Counted from the first letter of the stretch, positions 25,701-34,684 are shown. The stretch: DNA of 64,000 bases from Pseudofrankia coriaricola (GCF_001854805.1 NZ_MBLO01000069.1:1-64000); one strand, 5' to 3'. Notes: a model not told the origin generated them from the sequence alone. Numbers and translations are program-made.

Positions 25701-28700
25701 GCAGCCGCCCGCTGACGTCGCCGATGTGGCCGCCGCGCTCGGCGAACAGCTCGAGGTAACGGTTGCCGAGCCCCCTGTCGGCGGGCAGCGTCGCACGGAT
25801 GTAGAACGTCGTCCCGTCCGCTCCGGCGAGGACGAGCTCCCCGGCCCGGCCGCGCGCGACCACGCCCTCGGCGCCGTAGGCGACCTTGCCGCTCGGCCCG
25901 GACAGCCGAACGCCGTGCTCGTCGACCCGCCTCCAGGTCCCGGCGGCGTGGTCGATCTCGAACCGGGTGCCGTCCGGGCGGCCGCGGCGATCGAGCCAGC
26001 TCACCCGCTCGGACAGCGGTTGGCCGCCGCGGTCGTAGACCCGGACGTCGCCGTGGTGAGGACCGCCGGTCGTGTCGGTCACGCGGTACCTGTCGCCGGC
26101 CCGCGTGACGTCGACGCCGTCGATCGGCCGGCCGTTGCCGTCGTGGTAGCGGGGCGTCGGTGGGCCGCTCGGGTTCGGGTGTTCCCGGATGTGCCCGTCG
26201 CCGAACTCGCGCTGGGCGCCACGGGGTGCGTGGCTGGCGCCGGCCGCGGCCGAGCCCGTCGAGCCGTGCGCGCTGGCCGACGCCGTGGCGTGCCCCGGCA
26301 CGGACGCCGAGCCGTGCGCCCCACCCGGTACCGAGGGATGCGCCCCACCCGGTGCCGAGCCGTGCGCCCCGCCTGGCGCCGAGGGGTGCGTCGAGGTCGG
26401 CGGGTGCCCCGCGCCTGACGCCGGAGCATGCGTGGACGTCGAGCCATGACTCCCGGACGAGGTTTGGCTATGCGCCTGTACGGGCCCCGAACCGTGCCCG
26501 CCGGCCGACGCGGGGGCATGCGCCTGCCCTGGCGTCGAGCCATGGGTCGCTGGCTCCGGCGCGAGGTGCCGGAGGGGTTCGGGGCGCGCGGCCGGGTCGA
26601 GGTGCGGGGCCCTCGGGTGGCCCAGTGCCGCCGCGCGCCGGCGCAGCAGCGCGTCCCGCAGGTCGAACAGGCCGTCGCGCAGATCGAACAGGGCGCCGAG
26701 CTGCACCGCGCCGGCGTCGCCGCGCATCGCCTCCAGTCGCGGGAAGAACTCGTGGGCCCAGTCGCGGGCCGCCTGCATCCGCTCGACGCGCGTCGAGGCC
26801 GGGATGAACTCGCCCATGAGCCCGTCCGTCGCGAGCAGCTGCCCGCGGCCCGGGCCGCCCGGGGACGGACCCCGGCCCGGGAGCCCACCGGATGGGCCGG
26901 ACGGGCCGGGCTCGCGGCCGACGATCCGCGACCGCCCGAACGGGTCACGGTCCCAGATCCGCCCGCTCATCGACCGGTAGCGCAGCAGTCTCCCGTCGGG
27001 ATCGGTCTCCCGCCACTGGCCGTGCCCGCGCTCCGTCTCCCGGAAGATGCCCGGCTCGGTCTCCCTGCGTTCACGCAGCACCGTTCCCAGGTCATGCTCG
27101 CGCCACTCGCCCCACCCGGACGGCGCGTCCACTGGCCGGGGCAGACCGCGTTCGACGAGACGCTCCGCTCCCGGGTTAAGCAGGTCGTCCAGCTTCTCCC
27201 GCTCGTGCCAGCTGTACTCCAGGATCCGGCCGTCGGCGGACTCGCGGACGACCAGCAGGCCGTCCTCCGTCGGCACGACGTCGCGCCAGTCGGCCGCCGC
27301 CCGGCCCGGGGGCGCGTCGGCCGCCCAGCGGTCGCCCGGCGCGAGACCGTCGTCGGCCCGCCTCCACTGGCGGGTGGCCACCCGCCCGGGCTCCGCGACG
27401 CCGTCGGCGCCGAACCGCGCCGAGCGCCAGGCGCCGTCCGCGTCGCGGTAGGCCCGCAGTGTGGACCCGTCCTCCAGTGAGCGCAGGTCGCGAACCAGGC
27501 GGAGCTCGCCGTCGGCGCCGGCGACGTAGTCGCGGTAGGACTCGTCCCAGGCGCCCGTCCACCGCTCGCCGCGTCCGCTGACCCGCGGACCGGTCGCGCC
27601 GTCGGCCTCCCACATCCAGTCGCCCTGGCGAGGCTCGCCGTGCCCCCTGACCATCGACAGCCTGTCGTCCACCGCCCAGTGGTCGGTGCGGGCGATGACC
27701 TGGCCCATCGGGTCGCGGGTGACGGAGACCGCGTGGGGATCCTGGGGATGCGGCCCGGTGTGGGTCCCGGTGGAAGGCGGCTCATACCGGGGCCGGTCCC
27801 CGTGGGCGTAGGTGACGACGTCGCCGCTGTCGCCCGAGGTGTGGCGGACGACCACCGTGCGCTCGCCGCCCGGCCCGGGTTCGGTCGCCGTGTCGACCCA
27901 GTGGCGGCCGTCGTCGGCGAAGTGCCGCTGGCCCGTCGCCAGCTCCGTCTCGCCGTCGAGCTCACGCCAGCGCAGCGGCGCGCGCCCACCGTCGCCGGTC
28001 CGGCCGTCGAGGACCGACGCCCACCGGCCGTCGGCGTCGCGGCCGATCTCCAGGAGGTGGCCGTCGTCCAGCCGGTGCGTCCCGCGCACGAGATAGCCGC
28101 CGGCGAAGTCGGAGAACGACCCGTCGGGCCCGACGACCCGCACGCCGCTGGCGAGGGCCTCGCCGCCGGCGGGTCGCTCCGTCCAGCGGAACACCTGGAG
28201 GCTGCCGTCGCCGCGCAGCCAGGCCGCGCTCGGGAAGTCCACCGCCTCGTGCCGGATCCCGCCGGTGGCCCGTGCGACGAGCCGGTCGGCCTGCCGCTCC
28301 AGTTGCTCCGGGGTCGTGCCCGCAGGGCCGGGCGGCCGCCACTCGGCGACGTGCCGGATCCCGAGCTCGCGGCCCCCGGCCACCTCCTCGAGACGCTCGG
28401 TCATCGAGCCTCGAGCCGAGTACTGGGTGTAGGCGTCGCCGACACGGTGATCGCGGGCCATGCTGTAGACCGAGTGGTCGATGGTCAGGTCGTGTTCGAG
28501 ATAGTGGAACGCGTTCCTGGGCGAGTTCGCCCAGCCGAAGTACCGCTGAGCGAATGCCCCCGAATCGGCGTGCCGGTCGGCCCAGCCGCCCCAGCTCCAG
28601 TAACGCCGCCCGTCCATGACCTCGATGCCGTCCTGGTAGCGGGTCCAGAACCAGTGCCTGCGCGTGTACCAGTGGTCGCGCGGGCCGCTGTCCGCGCGGA

Positions 28701-31700
28701 CGATGCCGCCGTCGTGCGTCTCGACGTAGGAGCGGACCTTCCGGCCGAGGCCGCCGACGTCCGACCACATGCCGTCGATGTTGCTGTCCACGCGCATGCC
28801 GCGATCGACCAGGCGGCCACCCAGCTCGCCGTAGTACAGCTCGCCGGGGCGCGCCAACCCGCCGGGGCGCACGAAGTCCTCGGGGCGCATCGACTCGCGG
28901 ATCTGCCGCAGGTCGCCGCTGCGCAGCAGCTCGTCGAGTCGCCGCTCCGCGCCGGGGAGCCGCTCCTGGGGGATGCGCTGCAGATCGCCCGCTCGTTCCC
29001 ACTCGAGCCAGTGCAGCCGCCCGCTGACGTCACCGAGACGGCCACCGCGCTCGCCGAACAGCTCCAGCCAGCGGCTGTGCGCCACCTCCCCCTCCCAGCG
29101 ATCGGGAAGCGCGGCGCGGACGTAGAAGAGTGTCCTGTCGGCGTCTCCGTCCCCCCGCAGGATGAGCTCGCCCTGGCGGCCGCGGTCCACGAAGCCCTGG
29201 GAGCCGTACGCCGCTCGACCGCCCTCGCCGACGAGCTGGTCGCCGCGCGAGTCGAGGCGGGTCCAGCGCCCGGCCTGGTGGTCGATGTCAAACCAGGTGC
29301 CGTCGGGCCTGCCCCGGCGGCTCAGCCAGCTCACCCGTTCGCGGGCGAGTCCGCCGTCGAGGCCGTGGACCCGGTAGTCGCCGTCATGCGGGCCGCCGGA
29401 GATGTCGGTGACGCGGTACCCGTCGTGGTCGCGCACGATGGCGAAGTCGTCCGGCGGCAGGCCGAGGTCGGCGTGGCCGCGCGGGATCGGCTCGCCGGCG
29501 CCCGGATCCGGGGCCCGCCCGTCGCGCGACGCCGGGACATGACCCTCTGACGAGACATGGCCCTCGGACGGGACATGACCCTCCGCCGGGACATGACCCC
29601 CGGACGGGCCGTGGCCCTCCGCCGGGACGTGGCCCCCGGCCGGACCGCCGTCGCCCGGCTGTGACGTCCCGTCCGCGGACGCCTGGTGCTGTTGCAGAGG
29701 CTGCTGACGCGGGCCGAGGTCCTCGCCCCCGGGGTGCGCGGGGCCGGCGGAGTGGGCACCCGCGGCCGGATGGGCGGCGTCGGCGGGCATGGGTGGCGGG
29801 TGCGCGACGGTGCCGTCGGCCGCGTACCGGTACTCGGCGCCGTCGGCGCGGGTGATCGTGCCGCCGCGTTCGGCCGCGGCGTGGGCCAGGCCCTCCTCGA
29901 CGGCGCCGTTCGCGTAGCGGATGGTCGCCGTGCCGGCGACGTGGTCGACGGTCAGGTGGGCGTACAGGTGGTGGCCGGTGTCCTGCAGGAACGTGCCGCT
30001 GTGGGTGAGGTTGCCGGCCGGGTCGAACTCGCGGAAGTCGGCGATCCGCGCGCCCGGCGCGTCCAGGAGGACGACGTCCTCGAAGCCGGTGACGTCGGCG
30101 AGGTCGTCGGCGGTGAGCGCGGTGACGCGGGTACCGCCGCGGTCCAGCTCCTCGAACGTGCCCCGGTAGACCTCCCGGGCCTCGGGGTCGATGATCCTGG
30201 CGAGCCGGCCCTGGTCGGTGGCCGTGACGGTGAGGTGGCGCCCGTCCGCGAGGAAACGCGCCTCGACGCCGGCCCAGGTCACGGGCGAGGCCGCGAGGGC
30301 GAGCGGCGGCCGGGAGGGCCAGGAGTGCAGCGTCTGCCCGTGCCGGGTGACCTGGATCCAGCTGGTGAGCTCGCCGGTCTGGCCGCGGACGCCGACGGGT
30401 CCGTTGTCGATGAAGACCCGGGCCTTGTTGCCCACCCACAGCCCGGCGGCGTCCGCGTAGGCCGCGGCGTCGAGCGTGATCTTCTCGGCCTCGATGTGGT
30501 ACAGGAAGGTGCTCTTCAGCTCCGCGCCCGCGGACCCGGCCATGTGCGGCGCCATCTTCGCCGCGCTGATGGTGTAGCGGCCGTTGGTCCAGTGCCCCTT
30601 CGGGCTGATGTACGGGCGGGGCAGGTCGTGGCTGAAGGCGGGAAGGGGCACGGGCGCCTGGACGCCGTCGGCGAACACGAGGTGGAAGCGGCCGCGCGGG
30701 CCCGTGGCGAGGCGCAGGTCGCCGGTGACGTGGCCGTCGACGTGGTGCCAGGCGGCGGTGCCGTCGGGGGCGACCGTGACGTGGCCGAGCGGCGTCCCGT
30801 CCGGGGCGGCGTGCGTCAGGTGCGCTCCGGTGAGCGTGCCGTCCGCGGCCAGGTCAAGGCGGGTTCCGTCGGGCCGGGTCAGGTGGAACCCGCCGTCGGG
30901 GTGGGCGGTATAGTGCAGGTCGCTCGTGATCGGCCGGCCGTCGGGGTGGAACCAGGCGGTCGAGCCGTCGGCCCTGATCCGGGTACCGCCGATGGCGTCC
31001 CCGTTCGCCAGGGTGTGGCGCAGGTCCGCGCGGACGAGCGCGCCGTCGGCGCCGAGGATCATTCGGTTCGGGCCCTCGGTGAGGGTCAGCGTGCCGTTGG
31101 CGTTGTGCGTGACGGCCCAGGGCCGGGGATGGCCGGCGACCCGGGCCGTGCCGTCGGCGTGCAGCGTGACCTCGAACGTGGCGGAGCGGTCGGCGCTGAC
31201 CGAGACCGCGAGCCGGCGCGGCTGGGCGGCCCCGCCACCGCCCGGCACCCCGTCGGAGGGGTCCGGGGACGCGGGGTGGACCGAGCGCGGCGGGCCGCCG
31301 GGCGGCTTCGCGCCGCCGCCACCCGCGCTTGCCGCGGGCTGATCGCCTTTGGGCGCCCCCGGGGCGGCCTGATGCTCGGCACCGCCGTGCGTCCCGGCCT
31401 GGCCGTCGCCGGCCGGCGTGCGCGGCTCGTCGCCGGCCGACGCGTGCGGCTCGGCGTGCGCGGCGGCGCGGGCCGGCGGCGGGTCGGCGTGCGCGGCGGC
31501 ATGGGCCCGCGGCGGGTCGGTGGCTGTCAGGGCGCGTGCCACGTCGTCGCCCGTACCCGCGCCGGCGCCCGCGCCGCGGCCCAGCGCCGTCAGGTCCGAC
31601 TCGGCCTGGGCTAGGCGCGCCTCGGCGGCGCGCCTGCCGACCAGCGCGTCGAGGAGCGCGTCCGGGTCGTGCGCGCCGGTGACCAGCGCCGTGTCGAAGG

Positions 31701-34353
31701 CGGTGTGTGCCTGGGTGACCTGCGCGGCGGCCCGCCGGTGCGCCGCGGCGGCGTCCGCCGCCTCGCCATGACCGCCGTCCCCCGCCGCGGGCGCCGCCCG
31801 GTGCTGCTGCTGGGGCCGCGGATGCCAGCCGTCAGCCGCGGTCGTGTTCGCGGCTGTCATGGACTGCTCTGGCAGGTCGGCTCCGCTCGACGCCCGGAAC
31901 TCCGGGCGGACCGGGACGCCGACGAGGTCTGAGGCGCCGGTGGTGGCGGCCGTCTCGGCGCCGCGGGGCTGAGCGGCGGCGCCGGCGGTCTCCGGGCGGC
32001 GCGCCGCGGCGTCGAGACCGGCCTCACCTCGGCCCGCGCTGGCCGAGTCCACCCGGTGCGAGGCCCCGGCCGACCCGGCTGTCCCGGCCTCGTCGAGCGA
32101 GCCACCCGGCGCGCGCGCCGCCGGCTCGGCGAGCCCACGCTCGGTGAGCCCATGGTCGGCGAGCGCATGCTCGGCGGTCGGCGTACCCGGTGACGGGGCG
32201 GACGCCGTCCCGGCCGCGGCTGGATCGCCGTGAGCCCGGTCGAGCTCGCCGGCGGGGGCGGTTCCCCCGTGCGCGCCGGGCAGGCCCTGGACGTCGCGGG
32301 TGCCGGCCGGGCCGATCCGCACCTCGGCGCCGTCCATGGTGATCTCCCGGCTCACCGCCGAGCCTCGCGGCCCGGGCGCGGTGGCCGCCGGCGGCCGCGA
32401 CGCCGCCGTGTCGACCGGGGAGGACCAAGGGGGCTCGGCGTGGGCGGTCGAGCCAGGTGCCGACAGCCGCGAGTCCGTGGCGGCGGTGTGCGCGGCCGAC
32501 GTCGCCGGTTCGGCGTCGGTGAAGGTGAACGCGATGCGGTCACCCCCGCCTCGGGTCACGGCGACGGGCACGTCGCCCGTCAGGATCGCCCGCTGCTCGA
32601 TCGGCCGGAAGCCCGCCAGGCTGTCGCCCAGGTGCCCCGCCACCCGGGTGGAGCCGAGCAGGTCGACCATCCCGGTCGCCCGGGCCATGTGCGCCGGCGC
32701 GAACGCCGACAGCGCGCCCGCGTGGGCGGGCAGCACTCCGGCGGCGGCGAGCCCGCCGGCGCCGGCGACCATCGGGACCCCGGCCTGGTCCACCAGGCCC
32801 ATGAACCCGCCCGCCATGCCGGCGTGCGGCAGGATCAGGCCAGAGGCGCTGGTCGAGTACGCGGCGGACGCGCCAGCTGGTTCGAGCAGTCCCGACAGGC
32901 CCGGCTCGAAGTTGAGCCCGTGGCCGGACGCGCCGAACAGGCCGCCCGAGCCGAGCGGGCTGGTGGAACCGAGCAGACCGGTGGAACCGAACGGGCTGGT
33001 GGAACCGAACGGGCTGGTGGAACCGAACGCGTGGCTGCCGGGCAGGAACAGCCCATGATCCATCCCGCCGGCTCCCGACAGACCGACCGGACCGTGCCCG
33101 CCGAACAGCGGATGCCCACCGAACGGCAGGAGGCCAGTGGACGGCGAGTAGACACCGGACGGCGGGTGGCCGCCGAGGCCACCGGCGACGTGGGCCCCGC
33201 CCGCGATGCCGTCGACGACGTAGTGGGCCGGGTTCAGGTACTCCGGTATGCGCAGCCCGCGTCCCAGGACCGACAACTTGAACGCGCCCCGCAGGCCGTA
33301 GACCCCGATCTCGTTGGCCTCCAGCGGCGTGAAGATCCGCAGCCACTTCCCATGGAGGAACTGGTTGCCGAAACCCGCCTTCAGGCTCTGCCACGGGTGC
33401 ATCGCCGTCAGTGCCTGCCAGGGGTGGAGGGCCATCAGCGTCTTCGGCAGCTGGACCAGGGTGATGAAGCCGCGCAGAGCGAGCACCCGGGAGGCGTCGG
33501 CCGCCTTGCCGAGTACGGCGACGACGTCCCACGCCCTGCCCATCACGATCGACAGCGTCATCACCCGGGAGAAGTCCCAGGCGGTGATGGCCACCTTGCC
33601 CGCGCCCTTCAGCAGCCCCAGCGCTCCCTCGCCGAGCGCCTTCCACGTCTTCAACGCCATGAGCGGCTTGGTCGTCGGCGCCACCGCCATGAGCAGGCCG
33701 AACAGCAGGCCCCAGCCGTCCGTCTTGCCGGTGGAGTAGTCGACGACGGCCTTGACGGCGAGCACCGCGTTGAGCGCGAACGCCAACAACCCGAGCGGGC
33801 CACCGACGACGATCGCGACCAGCGTGACCACGATCGCGACCTCGCTGAACGCGTCCCAGAACTGCTCGCACCCCGTCTTCGGCGAGACAATCGCCCTCGC
33901 GGCCTGCCGGATCGTCTCCGTCGCCGCCGACGCTGCCCTGCCCAGATCCGCCTGCGCGTTGGTAGCGTCCGTGCGCAGCCCCGCGAGCGCCGGATCATCC
34001 GGCGCCAGCCCCTCGGCCTGCGCATGCGCCGCGTCCGCACGACCCTGCGCGTCACGCATCGCCCGGATATAGCCACGAACAGCCGGCTCCGCCTGCTCGA
34101 ACGCGCTGTGCACACCGCCGATGAAGTTACGGATCGCACCGTTCACCGTGTCCCGCAGATAGTCCGCGGTCTTCCCGACAAACGCCCCATCACCCGTGCT
34201 CGCGACGACACTTGTCAACTGGTCGTGAACGGTCGTGGCCTGCCAGCGCATCTTCCACATGAAGTCCGCGACACCCACCAGCGCATCCGGATCACCCGGC
34301 GTCGGATCCCCATCCAGGTGCAGCCGCGACCAGTCAACCGGCCGACCACCCAC
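22720..34353 (-). CDS. Giant T7SS-associated repeat protein 2 (about 3877 aa)
   Basis: This is a paralogue of the giant immediately downstream, with a nearly identical first 350 residues (RPVDWSRLHLDGDPTPGDPD; two HPWQ units). The start is set at GTG 34353, because GGGGAGG and the first codons match its paralogue exactly; a TTG 123 bases upstream would add 41 unrelated residues. It carries two tandem copies of the large beta-rich module (about residues 1640-2520 and 2750-3550), where protein 1 has one. His-containing tandem linkers (EGHVPS-, GGAHPS- and FGSTSP-type) separate parts. The hydrophobic C-terminal domain, Pro/Thr tail and last residues DSEDPHVEAALALLV parallel protein 1. Probably secreted or surface-exposed through T7SS; activity unknown. 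Confidence 0.85.
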   Translation of the reverse strand: MGGRPVDWSRLHLDGDPTPGDPDALVGVADFMWKMRWQATTVHDQLTSVVASTGDGAFVGKTADYLRDTVNGAIRNFIGGVHSAFEQAEPAVRGYIRAMRDAQGRADAAHAQAEGLAPDDPALAGLRTDATNAQADLGRAASAATETIRQAARAIVSPKTGCEQFWDAFSEVAIVVTLVAIVVGGPLGLLAFALNAVLAVKAVVDYSTGKTDGWGLLFGLLMAVAPTTKPLMALKTWKALGEGALGLLKGAGKVAITAWDFSRVMTLSIVMGRAWDVVAVLGKAADASRVLALRGFITLVQLPKTLMALHPWQALTAMHPWQSLKAGFGNQFLHGKWLRIFTPLEANEIGVYGLRGAFKLSVLGRGLRIPEYLNPAHYVVDGIAGGAHVAGGLGGHPPSGVYSPSTGLLPFGGHPLFGGHGPVGLSGAGGMDHGLFLPGSHAFGSTSPFGSTSPFGSTGLLGSTSPLGSGGLFGASGHGLNFEPGLSGLLEPAGASAAYSTSASGLILPHAGMAGGFMGLVDQAGVPMVAGAGGLAAAGVLPAHAGALSAFAPAHMARATGMVDLLGSTRVAGHLGDSLAGFRPIEQRAILTGDVPVAVTRGGGDRIAFTFTDAEPATSAAHTAATDSRLSAPGSTAHAEPPWSSPVDTAASRPPAATAPGPRGSAVSREITMDGAEVRIGPAGTRDVQGLPGAHGGTAPAGELDRAHGDPAAAGTASAPSPGTPTAEHALADHGLTERGLAEPAARAPGGSLDEAGTAGSAGASHRVDSASAGRGEAGLDAAARRPETAGAAAQPRGAETAATTGASDLVGVPVRPEFRASSGADLPEQSMTAANTTAADGWHPRPQQQHRAAPAAGDGGHGEAADAAAAHRRAAAQVTQAHTAFDTALVTGAHDPDALLDALVGRRAAEARLAQAESDLTALGRGAGAGAGTGDDVARALTATDPPRAHAAAHADPPPARAAAHAEPHASAGDEPRTPAGDGQAGTHGGAEHQAAPGAPKGDQPAASAGGGGAKPPGGPPRSVHPASPDPSDGVPGGGGAAQPRRLAVSVSADRSATFEVTLHADGTARVAGHPRPWAVTHNANGTLTLTEGPNRMILGADGALVRADLRHTLANGDAIGGTRIRADGSTAWFHPDGRPITSDLHYTAHPDGGFHLTRPDGTRLDLAADGTLTGAHLTHAAPDGTPLGHVTVAPDGTAAWHHVDGHVTGDLRLATGPRGRFHLVFADGVQAPVPLPAFSHDLPRPYISPKGHWTNGRYTISAAKMAPHMAGSAGAELKSTFLYHIEAEKITLDAAAYADAAGLWVGNKARVFIDNGPVGVRGQTGELTSWIQVTRHGQTLHSWPSRPPLALAASPVTWAGVEARFLADGRHLTVTATDQGRLARIIDPEAREVYRGTFEELDRGGTRVTALTADDLADVTGFEDVVLLDAPGARIADFREFDPAGNLTHSGTFLQDTGHHLYAHLTVDHVAGTATIRYANGAVEEGLAHAAAERGGTITRADGAEYRYAADGTVAHPPPMPADAAHPAAGAHSAGPAHPGGEDLGPRQQPLQQHQASADGTSQPGDGGPAGGHVPAEGHGPSGGHVPAEGHVPSEGHVSSEGHVPASRDGRAPDPGAGEPIPRGHADLGLPPDDFAIVRDHDGYRVTDISGGPHDGDYRVHGLDGGLARERVSWLSRRGRPDGTWFDIDHQAGRWTRLDSRGDQLVGEGGRAAYGSQGFVDRGRQGELILRGDGDADRTLFYVRAALPDRWEGEVAHSRWLELFGERGGRLGDVSGRLHWLEWERAGDLQRIPQERLPGAERRLDELLRSGDLRQIRESMRPEDFVRPGGLARPGELYYGELGGRLVDRGMRVDSNIDGMWSDVGGLGRKVRSYVETHDGGIVRADSGPRDHWYTRRHWFWTRYQDGIEVMDGRRYWSWGGWADRHADSGAFAQRYFGWANSPRNAFHYLEHDLTIDHSVYSMARDHRVGDAYTQYSARGSMTERLEEVAGGRELGIRHVAEWRPPGPAGTTPEQLERQADRLVARATGGIRHEAVDFPSAAWLRGDGSLQVFRWTERPAGGEALASGVRVVGPDGSFSDFAGGYLVRGTHRLDDGHLLEIGRDADGRWASVLDGRTGDGGRAPLRWRELDGETELATGQRHFADDGRHWVDTATEPGPGGERTVVVRHTSGDSGDVVTYAHGDRPRYEPPSTGTHTGPHPQDPHAVSVTRDPMGQVIARTDHWAVDDRLSMVRGHGEPRQGDWMWEADGATGPRVSGRGERWTGAWDESYRDYVAGADGELRLVRDLRSLEDGSTLRAYRDADGAWRSARFGADGVAEPGRVATRQWRRADDGLAPGDRWAADAPPGRAAADWRDVVPTEDGLLVVRESADGRILEYSWHEREKLDDLLNPGAERLVERGLPRPVDAPSGWGEWREHDLGTVLRERRETEPGIFRETERGHGQWRETDPDGRLLRYRSMSGRIWDRDPFGRSRIVGREPGPSGPSGGLPGRGPSPGGPGRGQLLATDGLMGEFIPASTRVERMQAARDWAHEFFPRLEAMRGDAGAVQLGALFDLRDGLFDLRDALLRRRAAALGHPRAPHLDPAARPEPLRHLAPEPATHGSTPGQAHAPASAGGHGSGPVQAHSQTSSGSHGSTSTHAPASGAGHPPTSTHPSAPGGAHGSAPGGAHPSVPGGAHGSASVPGHATASASAHGSTGSAAAGASHAPRGAQREFGDGHIREHPNPSGPPTPRYHDGNGRPIDGVDVTRAGDRYRVTDTTGGPHHGDVRVYDRGGQPLSERVSWLDRRGRPDGTRFEIDHAAGTWRRVDEHGVRLSGPSGKVAYGAEGVVARGRAGELVLAGADGTTFYIRATLPADRGLGNRYLELFAERGGHIGDVSGRLHWLQWDRLGKGLLGDLAGRGLRRFDEIDGMWWDINVFGRKEREYLHMSDGGIVRADRHPGEGWRWHRYDSTGNEVLMGRRVRHWHGRMGDWVDHTDGTDQVAQRYRYFMHRTRDAFHYVEYHLDDAGHLRDEFTQFSPQSKETASLERLANGNGLQLTRFTEQRPPHQLWKTPEGLDGRGSRFVSRLAWFGHYGAVDFPNAGFLRGDSRFQVYRWTERLPGGDPLVVDERAASGARTVRPDGSFSDYTVDGYLVRGTLKLDNGHTVEIGRRADGTWESVSGGVPGEGGRALSWRQLDGNRNVVATGERHFAERGHHWVDTMTEHAPGGDRTVVVRHTAADNGDVVTYAPGGRPAHDPSLLVDGRPLPRDPDAVSVTHNTMGQVVARSDTWPGSGGRAVVAGHGDPLRPDWAWEHADGTAGLRVSGRAERWTGAWDDSYRDFVAGADGQLQLVRDLRSLDKGTTLRAHRDDAGVWHSARYDADGVEDAASAATREFRPWGSSDPSGRWSAEAPAGRAAADWRDVDANGQVLRESAGGRVREYLTPRPPDMPSGWGQWREFDLGGVFRQRLEVANRPGIFRETENFHHQWRETDADGKLLRHRTLSGRIYERDALGRHRITGGERTEIVGREIDFRGATNEFRGVNRYLREANRRQFVATDGLAGEFIPVSQRVWTKLALDWAQEFTIDLTARTLSQEIYFQATEHRDMTLEEFLRGGVLGAGINSVLKGGVTALHEPGPLKGYRDGLANVDGGKHYTRNPYNQDKNWSNEWAGNENPPRWRTITYDYTTSTLLASPAISFLANTGVALVTSNGDFGKSLREGGAYALSSLAVGGTIGSVRTGAHAYSSGRFFHRGGLADIGFILGERTFERLAGRYLYDQYFDPARHAAPTPAPTPTPTPTSSPMPTPTSSPAPPPTPSPTPTASATSGPSTPPTPTPTSPSTPTPTSSPSQTGPAPTPSGASPAPPGRPHPVIRPIAADSEDPHVEAALALLV
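29540..29645. repeat. 18-bp tandem repeats encoding GH-type linker
   Basis: Degenerate 18-bp units containing GGGACATGACCCTC-like sequence run through 29540-29645. On the coding strand they encode about six repeats of the pattern GHVPAE/GHVPSE in a linker of giant protein 2. Confidence 0.7.
32960..33031. repeat. Four 18-bp tandem repeats in giant gene 2
   Basis: Four head-to-tail copies of an 18-bp unit (consensus CTGGTGGAACCGAACGGG) at 32960, 32978, 32996 and 33014 encode FGSTSP repeats. The two central copies differ at a single base, which suggests recent slippage. Confidence 0.85.
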
Positions 34354-34684
34354 CCGCGCCTCCCCACCGCCTCGGACCGATGCCGCCCGCGACCAGGGCG
34401 GCCGGGATCCCGCCCTGGTCCTCGGGTTGGATCCGGTCCGCGACGCCGCTCCCGCGCCGCGAACCTCCACCCTCAATGGTCAACATGTCCGGTTCGACTG
34501 AGATTCATCGAATTTTTGATGAACCTCGGCCGATGAACCTCGGCGGTATCGCCCGCGTTGTATTGAATGGCAGCTGGCGCGGGCCGGGCACCGCGCGAGG
34601 AGGGACGGGCCACATGCGGCTGCGGGATATGCCGGCCTCCGACCGGCGGCGGCTGCCGCGGGCCTCGCGGGCGGGTGGCGCGTC
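34354..34684. promoter_or_regulatory. Divergent control region of the T7SS island
   Basis: These 331 bases lie between giant gene 2 (-) and the WXG operon (+). Two direct copies of GATGAACCTCGGC occur at 34518-34530 and 34532-34544. The first overlaps an imperfect palindrome, TTCATCGAATTTTTGATGAA (34504-34523). The core ATGAACCTCGGC occurs inverted upstream of giant gene 1. The ribosome site of giant 2 is at 34359-34365 on the - strand. These sites are good operator candidates for one regulator controlling both directions; the regulator is not identified. Confidence 0.5.

Noticed and set aside
34476-34476. TTG start for giant gene 2
   Set aside because: GTG 34353 has the same ribosome site and first codons as the paralogue; the TTG extension is unrelated sequence overlapping the shared upstream block.
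29686-34536. Long + strand frames opposite giant gene 2
   Set aside because: Same codon-bias shadow pattern; the - strand frame has the recognisable T7SS N-terminus.
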